36,687 bases of DNA, taken from positions 1 to 36,687 of the forward strand of contig JBEKLQ010000028.1 of the NCBI GenBank assembly GCA_050010115.1, in the 5' to 3' direction. Positions 7,467 to 16,200 of this stretch are shown here, piece by piece. The notes beneath the pieces were generated by a model that was not told the DNA's origin, made no database searches, and saw only the letters and a program-made list of their open reading frames with translations. A program made the position numbers and the translations under genes. The first letter of the stretch is position 1; every line of letters begins with the position of its first letter. The stretch is from JAKACA01 sp050010115 (GTDB lineage Bacteria > Actinomycetota > Acidimicrobiia > Acidimicrobiales > Bog-793).

Positions 7467-7773
7467 GACCACACCTTTCCGAGAAGATCGACGAGATACG
7501 GGGTCCAAGCGTCGCGCCATGCGATCCAGCCGGCTGGGCGTCGCCGAGCAGGGCAGACGGCACATCGATCTCCTGGGTCTCGCCCCGCGCCCGGTCCGCG
7601 GGGACCCACGCCGGCGGTTGGTACTCGGGGAACTCGATGACGGAGCGCTCGCCGAAGGCTCCGGGGGCCCGCATCGGGTTGGCGGGGTCGAGTATCAGGT
7701 CGTAGCGGCTCTCTGCGGTGGCCACTTCGAAGCGGTACTCGAATCGATCGACGGGCGGCCGCTCGAAACCCAC
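7463..7773 (-). pseudogene. Collapsed esterase gene (enterochelin-esterase-like), large internal deletion
   Basis: From about 7773 one frame reads FERPPVDRFEYRFEVATAES, then DLILDPANPMRAPGAFGERS and VIEFPEYQPPAWV, ending near SALLGDAQPA. This is the N-terminal carbohydrate-binding-like module of the Fes/esterase family. Directly afterwards, in another frame, comes WIAWRDAWTPYLVDLLGKVW and a TGA at 7463, which matches the extreme C-terminus of the same family. The whole catalytic alpha/beta-hydrolase core, roughly 170 residues, is missing between the two pieces. No convincing start codon lies upstream, so the N-terminus also appears shortened. It follows the propeller gene on the same strand. 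An intact gene copy would be about 270-290 residues (family knowledge, approximate). Confidence 0.65.
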
Positions 7774-7856
7774 CTCCCACCGCCCGTCGTCCCCGGTTCG
7801 ATCCGACGGATCAGTCGAGCGAGCAGCCGTTGCCTTGTTCAGGGAGTGCGGGGTGG

Positions 7857-9842
7857 TCAGCCTGGGCCAGCATTCGTGAGGGCCACGGCATCGGTCCCCG
7901 GGCCGGCGGTGGCCGTGAGAGCGGTCCTGCCCGTGGACAGGTCGATCTCGGCGATACTGCCCGTTCCGCTGTCGGCCACGAAGGCCACGGGTTGCGGGCT
8001 CGTCAGGGCAAGACCGAGAGGGAGCGATCCCGCCGCGCTGGTGGCGCTCACTGAGAAGCCCTTGATCTCGAGCTGGTCCAGGTCCCCTGAGTAGGTCGTG
8101 ACGTAGGCGAACGGGTCGTGGTAGGCGACTGCGATACCGGTTGGAGACGGGATCTGCACCCTGCGCGTCCGGCGAAAACGAGCTACGGACACCCTGGACA
8201 CGGTGTTCCCGGTGCGGCTCCCGACGAGCACGAAAGTCGACGTCTGCGAGACGGCCAGCGCGTCGGGCCCGGCAGCGACGGCGACGGGGGAGTAAGCGAC
8301 GTCGGTCGAGAGGTTCACCGGGGTGACGCTGGCGGACCCGAAGTTGGCCACGAACGCCACCGTCCCAGTCTGCGGGATCGCTACGGCGCTGGGCTCGGAT
8401 CCGACCTTGACGGTCTTCGTCACCTTGCTCGTGGCCAGATCGACGATGCTGACGGCGTCCGACCCCCGGCAGGCGACGACGGCCAGCGTGCCAGCGGGGT
8501 TGATGGCGATCCCGTCAGGGTCGGCCCCGACAGCGATGGCATGACCCACGGCGCCGGTAGCGGCGATGATCGGCACGATCTCGTTGGTGTCCGTCAACGT
8601 CACCCACAGCGTCTTGCCGTCCGGCGTGACCGCGACCGCACCGGGTTCGCCGGCGAGGTGGATCGCCGCCAGAGGTACGACCACACCCAGCTGCACGTGC
8701 GTGACCTCGCCCGCCGAGTAGTCCGCGACCGCAAGCGACTCGTCGCCGCCCGTGAAACAAAGCGCGGCGGTGCCCGCGCCCACCGGCACCGCATGGCCGA
8801 CGGCGAGCGACGGCAGGGACACCGGAACGACGGTGCCGTCGTGGAAGTCGGTGACGTAGGCCGTCTGGTTGTCGGAGGAGACCACGATTGCCGTCGGGTC
8901 GGTGCCGACCGTCGCGCCCGGTTTCACTTTCTTTCCGACGACCGTGATGGGGATGATGTCGGCGGATCCGTAGTCCACGACGAGCGCTGTCTTGCCGTTC
9001 GGAGTCACGGCGATCCCGTCAGGCTCGCTGCCGACGGTAAGCGGCCGGGACGTCTCATGCGAGACGAGGTCGACGGGTGTCACCGTGTTCGAACCGAAGT
9101 TCGCCACGAAGGCGGTCTGACCGTCTGGCGTGACGGCGATCGCATCGGGATTCGATCCGACCGAGGTCTGAAAGCGGACCTTATTGGTTGCGAGATCGAC
9201 GGCGACGACTTTGTCGCCGAGGAGATCTGCGACGTAGGCGGTCGTGCCATCGGGCGACAGAGCGATAGCCGCCGGTCCGCTCCCGACCGTGACACCGGTA
9301 GCGACCACGCCCGTCTTCAGGTTGATCGGGGCCAAGGAGCCTGAGCCATACTCGGCGACGTAGGCGGTGCTCCCGTCCGGCGAGATGGCGATGGCGTCAG
9401 GCTCGCTCCCGACCTTGATGGCCTTCCCGGCCGTCAACGTGCCCAGGTTGATCGGCGTGACGGTGTTCGCCGAGTAGTTGGCCACATAGGCCGTGTCGGT
9501 CCCCGGCGCGATCGCGACCGCGTCGGGTGCGGTCGTGCGAACGGTACCGGCTGCGGCAGCTCCGGAGAGGGCGATCGGGGTCACGGTCGAGGCGGTGTGA
9601 TTGATTGCCCAGGCGTACCCGGACACGCCGAGCGTCTGCCGGGCATCGTGGGGGAGGGCGGCCCGGGTACCCGCATGAGGGCCGCTGGGTGTCCGCGTGA
9701 CCGACGAAGCCGTGGCTGTCGTTGCCCCGACCAATGCACCGAGACCGATGCCGCCGCAGGCGATCACGCTTGCCACGACCGTCGCCGGTGCAACTCTGCG
9801 GCGCTGGCCGGCGAGTCGTTGGTGACTTGAGCTGGTGTTCAT
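7857..9842 (-). CDS. Secreted YVTN-type beta-propeller protein
   Basis: A 661-residue protein from the ATG at 9842 (MNTSSSHQRLAGQRRR). A basic N-region is followed by a hydrophobic signal segment (VASVIACGGIGLGALVGATT). The remainder is a tandem array of about 13-14 repeats of roughly 43 residues with the core V-G-S-x-P-D-A-I-A-x-x-P-D-G-x-T-A-Y-V-A-x-x-x-x-x-x-V-x-P-I-x-L. These are YVTN/NHL-like propeller blades; this number would fit two seven-bladed propellers in series. No catalytic motif is visible, so a surface binding or scaffold role is likely. An open frame extends upstream to 10295, but that part is a shadow of the Thr-rich gene in another frame. The gene starts 59 bases after that gene's stop, consistent with one operon. 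Confidence 0.85.
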   Translation of the reverse strand: MNTSSSHQRLAGQRRRVAPATVVASVIACGGIGLGALVGATTATASSVTRTPSGPHAGTRAALPHDARQTLGVSGYAWAINHTASTVTPIALSGAAAAGTVRTTAPDAVAIAPGTDTAYVANYSANTVTPINLGTLTAGKAIKVGSEPDAIAISPDGSTAYVAEYGSGSLAPINLKTGVVATGVTVGSGPAAIALSPDGTTAYVADLLGDKVVAVDLATNKVRFQTSVGSNPDAIAVTPDGQTAFVANFGSNTVTPVDLVSHETSRPLTVGSEPDGIAVTPNGKTALVVDYGSADIIPITVVGKKVKPGATVGTDPTAIVVSSDNQTAYVTDFHDGTVVPVSLPSLAVGHAVPVGAGTAALCFTGGDESLAVADYSAGEVTHVQLGVVVPLAAIHLAGEPGAVAVTPDGKTLWVTLTDTNEIVPIIAATGAVGHAIAVGADPDGIAINPAGTLAVVACRGSDAVSIVDLATSKVTKTVKVGSEPSAVAIPQTGTVAFVANFGSASVTPVNLSTDVAYSPVAVAAGPDALAVSQTSTFVLVGSRTGNTVSRVSVARFRRTRRVQIPSPTGIAVAYHDPFAYVTTYSGDLDQLEIKGFSVSATSAAGSLPLGLALTSPQPVAFVADSGTGSIAEIDLSTGRTALTATAGPGTDAVALTNAGPG

Positions 9843-9901
9843 CGCGCTGAGCCCCGATCTGATGGAGAGGTGTGCGGCGGTCGGGCTCGTCAGTGGTTCT
9901 G

Positions 9902-11191
9902 CTAACAGCCGTGGTGCGGCAGACACGTGGAGGTCGTTGTCGTAGGCGAAGTCGTCGTGGTGGTGGTGGTGGTGGTGGACGTCGTCGTTGTGGTCGTCGT
10001 CGTGGTCGTGGTGGTCTTCGGCTGAGTGGTCGTGGTCGTCCTCGGCGATGTCGTGGTGGTCGGGGAAGCGGTGGTCGTCGTGGTCGTGCTGCGCACGGTT
10101 GTTGTGGTCGTCGTCTTGGCCGACGGGTGCGCCTTCTTGTGGGCGTGGTGCTTGGGGGGAGGGGGAGGAGGCACGACGACCGGCGTCGAAGTGGTGGTCA
10201 CGGTGCTCATGGTGCTCAGGGTGGTGTTGCTCGCCCCTTTGGTCGAGGTCCCTGAGCTCGCGAGCGCCACGCTGATGACGAGTGCGGCGACGCAAAGGAT
10301 CAGCAGGGGAAGCCCTATCTGCGGGCGCAGCAGTCCTTTCCGCTGTGTTTTGAGCTCCCTGTTGTTGAGGTCAGCGAGCTGGCGTTCCAGGGGTGCAGCC
10401 TTCTCGTCTGGTGCAGCCTTGTGAGCGAGCGGCGGGGTCTGGCCGGGCCGTGGCGAAGCCACGGCGGGGGGTGGCGAAGCCTGGGCCGCCGGGGGTGGCG
10501 AAGCCTGGACCGGCCGCGGCGGCGGAGGCTGGCCCCAGACAAGTAAGTCCGTCGGAGGTTGCTCGGGCGAAGCCTGGACCGGCAGCGGCGGCGAAGCCTG
10601 GACCGGCAGCGGCGGCGGAGGCTGGCCCCAGACGAGGAAGTCCGTCGGAGGTTGCTCGGACGGAGCCTGGGCCAGGGATGGCGTGGGGATGGACGGAGTC
10701 GGCGGCACTAGGGCCGCCGGCGGCGGCGGGTTCTGGCCCCAGACGAGGAAGTCCGTGTGAGGCTGCTCAGGCGCTGGCTTTTCGCCCCGAGTAGGAGTTG
10801 TCGGCGGCGGGGGCCGCGGCGGAGGCTGAACCGGCGGTGGCGTCTGGCTCTCTGCGGGCTGGCCCGCCGCAGGCTTCTGGCCCGCCGCAGGCTTCTGGCC
10901 CGCCGCAGGCTTCTGGCCCGCCGCAGGCTTCTGGCCCGCCGCAGGCTTCTGGCCCGCCGCAGGCTTCTGGCCCGTCGCAGGCTTCTGGCCCGCCGCAGGC
11001 TTCTGGCGCACTGAGGGCTGGCCCGACGACGGCTGCCGTCCCGACCGAGTCTTCCCACCCGACCTAGGCTTTCTGGCTGCTGGAGGCTGCCCTGCTCGAG
11101 ACTGCCCTGCTGGCCCTGCTACAGCCTTGTCGTCCGACGACGGCTGGTCGTTCTCGGGTCGCGGTGACGTGCTAGGCGTCTCGTCCGGCAC
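9902..11191 (-). CDS. Pro/Ala-rich single-pass membrane protein with repeated TD(F/L)LVWGQ motif and Thr-rich outer tail
   Basis: A 429-residue protein in four parts. Residues 1-60 are polar. They are followed by eight hexapeptides Q-K-P-A-(A/T)-G. Next comes a Pro-rich region in which TDFLVWGQ, TDFLVWGQ and TDLLVWGQ occur three times, each flanked by Gln/Pro and followed by PPPP (DNA 10733-10756, 10622-10645, 10529-10552). One transmembrane helix, IGLPLLILCVAALVISVALA, lies at about residues 291-311 after a basic stretch (KTQRKGLLRPQ), which predicts the N-terminus inside. The outer part is a Thr-dominated stalk with short Pro, Ser and Lys breaks, ending CLPHHGC. The stalk is likely O-glycosylated and exposed (inference). 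The GTG at 11191 is preceded by GAGGGGAGG; a TTG at 11209 is less likely. I do not recognise the family. Confidence 0.8.
   Translation of the reverse strand: MPDETPSTSPRPENDQPSSDDKAVAGPAGQSRAGQPPAARKPRSGGKTRSGRQPSSGQPSVRQKPAAGQKPATGQKPAAGQKPAAGQKPAAGQKPAAGQKPAAGQKPAAGQPAESQTPPPVQPPPRPPPPTTPTRGEKPAPEQPHTDFLVWGQNPPPPAALVPPTPSIPTPSLAQAPSEQPPTDFLVWGQPPPPLPVQASPPLPVQASPEQPPTDLLVWGQPPPPRPVQASPPPAAQASPPPAVASPRPGQTPPLAHKAAPDEKAAPLERQLADLNNRELKTQRKGLLRPQIGLPLLILCVAALVISVALASSGTSTKGASNTTLSTMSTVTTTSTPVVVPPPPPPKHHAHKKAHPSAKTTTTTTVRSTTTTTTASPTTTTSPRTTTTTQPKTTTTTTTTTTTTSTTTTTTTTTSPTTTTSTCLPHHGC
10862..11005 (-). repeat. 18-bp tandem repeat, eight copies
   Basis: Eight contiguous copies of GCCCGCCGCAGGCTTCTG (plus strand) fill this interval exactly. 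Only the seventh differs, with GTC for GCC. On the coding strand each unit encodes Q-K-P-A-A-G, so copy-number change would keep the frame of the membrane protein. The near-perfect identity suggests recent expansion. Confidence 0.95.
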
Positions 11192-11270
11192 CGCTCCTCC
11201 CCTCGTCAACCCCTGCCGCCGTATCGCGCACGCCAGAACCGCGGTGGTTCACCCGGCGTTCACCTCCAGG

Positions 11271-12215
11271 TTAGGCCAGGTCCTCGCCAGCTGCACGTAT
11301 CTCGCCGCTAACCAGGCCGGCGCCGGGGCTCGCCCGCTCGTTGTCCTCGTCTGCACTGCCGTCACCGGTCGTGGTCCCCGACTCACCCTCGGGACCCGGC
11401 ATCGGGTTGACCCACGGATCGCCCGCCGGGACCCCTTCGGACGCCAGGCCCCTCGAGCGCGCGCGGTCGCGCCACACGAGCCATCCCATGAACGACAGCC
11501 CTACAGCGACGAACGCGAGCGAGGTCACCTCAACCGCGACGCCACCCGGCCCGTGGGGGAGCAGTACGTACTCGTCGAAGAAACGCGACACCCCGTACAT
11601 CGTCATCACCGCCGTCACGACGACCCCGATGGGACCGCCCCGGCGGCTCACGAAGCGCTCGACCTGCAGCGCGAGAGCGAAGATCACGAAACACTCGATC
11701 GATTGGAAGATCGGGACCGGCACCCGCTTGCCGACCTGCCCGGCGTACGCCATGCCGTACCAGGCCGTCGTCGGGTTCCCACCGCCCGAGACCATCAGCT
11801 GCGGCCCGAGTAGCCGGCCGACAGCCCAGGCCACTGCCAGCACGGGCGCCACGAGGTCGAGCGCCACGGTCAGGCGAAGCGGCTTGCACCACCGGTGGGC
11901 GAGCAGCAGGCCGGTCGGGACGGCCAGCGCCAGACCCCCGTAGCTCGTCAGCCCGCCGTGCCAGATGGCGAGGATGTCACCGGTGTTCCTCGAGTAGAAA
12001 CCCCAGTTAGCGATCACATGCGCCGCCCTCGCCCCCACGATGGCGGAGACGATGATCCAGATGAAGCCCCGCCCGAGCCAGCCGTCGTCGTAGCCGTGCG
12101 CACGTAGCCGGCGGGCGAAGTATCGGTATGCGAACCAGAACGTGATCGCGAGCCCGATCCCGTAGGTGTGGATTTGTAGCGACCCGATGTGGAACACGAC
12201 CGGGATCGGCTTCAC
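11271..12215 (-). CDS. Lgt-like prolipoprotein diacylglyceryl transferase family protein, divergent active site
   Basis: A 314-residue polytopic membrane protein with the Lgt layout: N-terminal HIGSLQIHTYGIGLAITFW, the central WHGGLTSYGG loop, GRLLGPQLM, VPIFQSIECF, and MYGVSRFFDEYV near the last helices. Arg and Tyr of the YGxxRF region and the Arg of the GR loop are present. However, the loop GG-x-x-x-H-GG of classical Lgt reads GGLTSYGG, with Tyr for His. The usual GR-(I/L)-G-N-F is GRLLGPQ, and HPTQLYE is VPIFQSIE. The last 60 residues are a disordered acidic tail. It may be a functional lineage variant or a paralogue with another substrate. The start is GTG at 12215; GATAAT lies about 20 bases upstream. 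Confidence 0.8.
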   Translation of the reverse strand: MKPIPVVFHIGSLQIHTYGIGLAITFWFAYRYFARRLRAHGYDDGWLGRGFIWIIVSAIVGARAAHVIANWGFYSRNTGDILAIWHGGLTSYGGLALAVPTGLLLAHRWCKPLRLTVALDLVAPVLAVAWAVGRLLGPQLMVSGGGNPTTAWYGMAYAGQVGKRVPVPIFQSIECFVIFALALQVERFVSRRGGPIGVVVTAVMTMYGVSRFFDEYVLLPHGPGGVAVEVTSLAFVAVGLSFMGWLVWRDRARSRGLASEGVPAGDPWVNPMPGPEGESGTTTGDGSADEDNERASPGAGLVSGEIRAAGEDLA

Positions 12216-12283
12216 GACGTGATCACCGAATGATTATCCCCCATCGCGTCGCCCATCCGGTTGCGGCGCTACCGTGGCGACCC

Positions 12284-13126
12284 GTGCCAGCTACCATCCC
12301 AGTCGCCGGAAGGTTCGAAGGACGGGTCGCGTTGGTGACCGGGGCGGGATCGGGAATCGGCCGGGCTACGGCCGAGCGACTCGCTCGCGAGGGTGCGGCC
12401 GTCGGTTGCGTCGACCGCGACCGCGACCGGCTCGCCGAGACCGTGGCGTCCCTGAAGACCGACGTGGCCGGCGTCGTGATCGGCATCGAATGCGATATCA
12501 CCGAGGCCAGCGAAGTCGAGCGGGCGTTCGCCGATCTGGACGCAGCGGCCGGTGTGGCCGATGTGGTGTGCAATGTGGCGGGGATTGGGGGCTTCTCGCA
12601 CACTCATGAGACCACCGACGCCGAGTGGGCACGCATGATCGCCGTGAACTTGACCGGGACGTTCCTCGTGTGCCGGGCGGCTCTGCAGCGCTGGAGCGCT
12701 CTCATCGCCGACGAACCGAAGCGGTACCGGCGGCGGCGCACTCCCGGCCCGGGCACACCGGCACCGTTGCCCAGGCCGGCGATCGTGAACGTCGCCTCGT
12801 CCGCCGGACTGATGGGCCAGCCCTACAGCGCCGCCTACTGCGCCTCGAAGGGAGGGGTCGTCCAGCTCACGAAGGCGCTGGCGGTCGAGTATCTCGAGGC
12901 CGGTTTCCGGGTGAACGCCGTGGCCCCGGGAGGGGTGGACACCCCGTTGCTCACGAGCTTCGTATTGCCGGAGAACACGTCCGGTCCGTTGATCGCCCGC
13001 ATGGTGTCACCATTCGGGTTCGCGCCGCCGTCGGACATCGCTGCGCTTATTGCTTTCATCGCATCGGAGGAGGCCGGGCCTATGACCGGTTCGATCGTGC
13101 CCGTGGACGGTGGTTTGACCGCCTGA
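12284..13126 (+). CDS. Short-chain dehydrogenase/reductase (SDR)
   Basis: A classical SDR of 280 residues from the GTG at 12284. The nucleotide-binding TGAGSGIG follows the first strand GRVALV. An acidic residue closes the second strand (GCVDRDRDRL), which favours NAD(H) over NADP(H). The NVAG structural motif, the catalytic Ser in NVASSAGL and the Y-x-x-x-K pair in YCASK are present. A 15-20 residue Arg/Pro-rich insertion (KRYRRRRTPGPGTP) sits before the strand leading to the catalytic Ser. The C-terminus is GPMTGSIVPVDGGLTA. The substrate cannot be told. An ATG at 12230 is in frame but lies 14 bases from the divergent lgt-like start and leaves no room for promoters. The last 66 bases have a degraded copy at 17551-17617. 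Confidence 0.88.
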   Translation: MPATIPVAGRFEGRVALVTGAGSGIGRATAERLAREGAAVGCVDRDRDRLAETVASLKTDVAGVVIGIECDITEASEVERAFADLDAAAGVADVVCNVAGIGGFSHTHETTDAEWARMIAVNLTGTFLVCRAALQRWSALIADEPKRYRRRRTPGPGTPAPLPRPAIVNVASSAGLMGQPYSAAYCASKGGVVQLTKALAVEYLEAGFRVNAVAPGGVDTPLLTSFVLPENTSGPLIARMVSPFGFAPPSDIAALIAFIASEEAGPMTGSIVPVDGGLTA

Positions 13127-13207
13127 CGAACGCCAGGCGACTCACGTGCGATGCCAGGGGTTTGAGCCGGTTAGCCTTCGCCGGGTACCTTCGAGGGAGG
13201 CGTCGGA

Positions 13208-16200
13208 ATGAAGCGAGTCATCTGGGCAGGGTCGTTGATCCTCGCGTTGCTCGTCGTGATGGCAGGGACGTCGAGTGCGACCGGCGCCACCGCGAGCGCC
13301 GGACGCGGTGGCGCCGGGCACGCCCGATTGGTCGCTGACAAGAAGAAGCCGACCATCGAGTTAGGGATCGACGGGAAACCCGATCCCGCTCAGGATGCCC
13401 CGGTCAGTAACGTCGACGCCATACCGACCAGCGGCGAGGCGCCGCTCACGGTCAGCTTCGACGGCTCGATGAGCACGTCGGACACCAGCACGATCGCCTC
13501 CTGGGACCTGAGCTTCGGTGACGGCAGTCCCGATGCCACCGGCGAGGGTGCGCCCGCCGAACCCACCGTGTCGCACGTGTACACGTCGGCGGGAGTCTTC
13601 ACGGCGACACTCACGGTCACCGACGCCAACGGCTTGACCGGGACCGCGACCTGTACGGTGACGGTGAACGCGCCCCCGCCGGTTCCGCCAGTCGCCGCGC
13701 TGGGCAACAGCACCGGTTCGGGAGCAGGGCCACTTACCGTCACCTTCGACGGTTCGGGGAGCACCGCGCCCAACTCGTCGATCGCTTCGTGGGAGCTGAG
13801 CTTCGGCGACGGCCAACCCGACGCCACAGGCACCGGTGTGCCGTCGTCGCTGACGGCCAAGCACGTCTACAAGTCGAACGGCACCTACCGCGCCACCCTC
13901 ACGGTGACGAACACGGCTGGTGAGACCGGCACCGCCACCTGCGTCGAGACGGTCGCTCCGAAGACCCAGCACCCCGTGCTGGCCGAGCAAACCTGCTCGG
14001 GTATTGATCCGCTGCCAGTCACCTTCGACGGCTCGGCCAGCATCCTTTCGAACGGGCCCATCACCTCCTGGGACCTGTCGTTCGGCGACGGCAGCGCGGA
14101 TTCGACGGGCACGGGTCCGCCGCCTTCGCCGACGGCGACCCACACCTATAGCCAAGTGGGGACATTCGTCGCCACCTTGACGGTGACGGGCGCTAGCTCG
14201 TACTCGAGGGCGACCAACGTGGTGACAGTCGCGCCCACGCCGCCGGTACCCAACATGAGCTCGGTCATAGTCCCCAACGCTGAAGGCATCCACAAGATCA
14301 AGCATGTGGTCGTGATTTTTCAGGAGAACCGCTCGTTCGACAGCTACTTCGGCACGTTCCCCGGGGCCGATGGCATCCCGATGAAAGACGGCGTTCCGAC
14401 CGTGTGCTTGCCCGATCCGGCGTCCGGTGGCTGCGTCAAGCCCTATCACGACACCTCGGACGTGAACTGGGGTGCCCTGCACTCCAACGGCTCGTACACC
14501 GCCGACCTGGACGGCGGGAAGATGGACGGCTTCGTGAAGGTGGCGGCCAAGATGAACACGCTTCAGTGCTTCACCAAAGTGTGTCAGCCACCTGTAGCGA
14601 CCAGCGACGTCATGGGGTATCACACCGCCGCCGAGATCCCCAACTACTGGTTCTGGGCAAAGGAGTTCGTGCTCGAGGACCATATGTTCGCCAGCGACAA
14701 CAGCTGGAGCTTGCCGAACCACCTGAGCCTTGTCTCGCTCTGGTCGGCGACGTGCTCGCAGCCGCACAATCCGATGAGCTGCGTCAGCAACAACGACCTT
14801 CCCTCGACGTTGCCCACCGACTATCCGTGGACGGATCTGACGTGGCTGCTCCATGCCGACAACGTCTCGTGGCGCTACTACGTCGGCACCGGGTCAACGC
14901 CCGACTGCGACGACGACGCCGCCTACTGCGAGGCGAGCAGCATCAGCCCCTTGACGCCGAGCATCTGGAACCCGCTTCCGCTCTTCGACGACGTCGCAAC
15001 CGATGGGCAGAAGAACGACGTGGTGAGCACGGCCCAGTTCTACCCGGCTGCCTTGAACGGGACGCTCCCGGCGGTCTCGTGGATCATTCCGAGCGGCGTG
15101 GTGAGCGAGCACCCTGAGAACCGGGTCTCAGCAGGCCAGGCGTACGTGACCGGGCTCATCGACTCGATCATGGAGGGCCCTGACTGGGGGAGTACGGCGA
15201 TCTTCCTCACCTGGGACGACTGGGGCGGCTTCTACGACAACGTGGTTCCACCTGAGGTCGACTCCCTCGGCTATGGGTTCCGCGTGCCGGCGATGGTGAT
15301 CAGCCCGTACGCGAAGCGCGGCATGATCGACCACGACGTGCTCAGTTTCGACGCCTTCGCCAAATTCATCGAGGATGACTTCCTGAGCAGCGCCCGGCTC
15401 GACCCGGCCACCGACGGCCGCCCTGACTCTCGCCCCGACGTGCGGGAGGACGAGCCGATCCTCGGGGATCTCCAAGACGACTTCAACTTCAACCAGGCGC
15501 CCCTACCACCACTGGTGCTGCAAAGCGGGCCGCCCTGGGGCCAGGTACCCAAACAGCAACGAACACCCGGGCCGACGGAGGGTGAGGCCCCGCTCACCGT
15601 CAGCTTCGACGCCTCGGGTAGCACGGCCCCCAACTCGGACGTCGCCTCATGGGACCTGTCCTTCGGCGACGGCTCGCCGGACGCGACCGGGACGGGCGCG
15701 CCCCCGAGCCCGACGGTGTCGCACACCTATAGCACCCCAGGCACGTACACGGTCCAGCTGACGATCACGACGGTCGATGGGGGGACCGCGACGATTGACG
15801 AGAGCATTACCGTGCTGGCGCCCCAGCCGGTGCCGACCCTGACGGCGTCCCCACCCGGTGGTAACGGCCCGCTCACGGCGGTGACGTTCGACGGTTCGGG
15901 GACGACGGACCCGGATAGCACGATCACGTCGTGGGACCTGTCCTTCGGCGACGGCTCGCAGGACGCGACGGGGACGGGCCCGCCGTCTAGCCCGACGGCG
16001 ACACACAGCTACATCAAGGCGGGTGTCTATCCGGTCGTCCTCACCGTCCACGACGCCAACGGCGCAACCGCATCGGTTCCGTACACGTACATCGTGCATC
16101 CGATCGTCACACTCAGCCCGAGCACCCTGGTGCCATTGGGGAGCGACGTCGTCACCGGAGGTGGGCTGTCGCCGGGGGAGACGGCGAGCATCACGTTGAA

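Noticed and set aside
9843..10295. N-terminal extension of the propeller frame with His/Asp-rich text
   Set aside because: It is the Thr-rich (ACC/ACG) repeat of the upstream gene read in another frame; a signal peptide starts at the ATG at 9842.
10862..11005. CRISPR or mobile repeat
   Set aside because: Contiguous 18-bp units without spacers, in frame within a coding gene.
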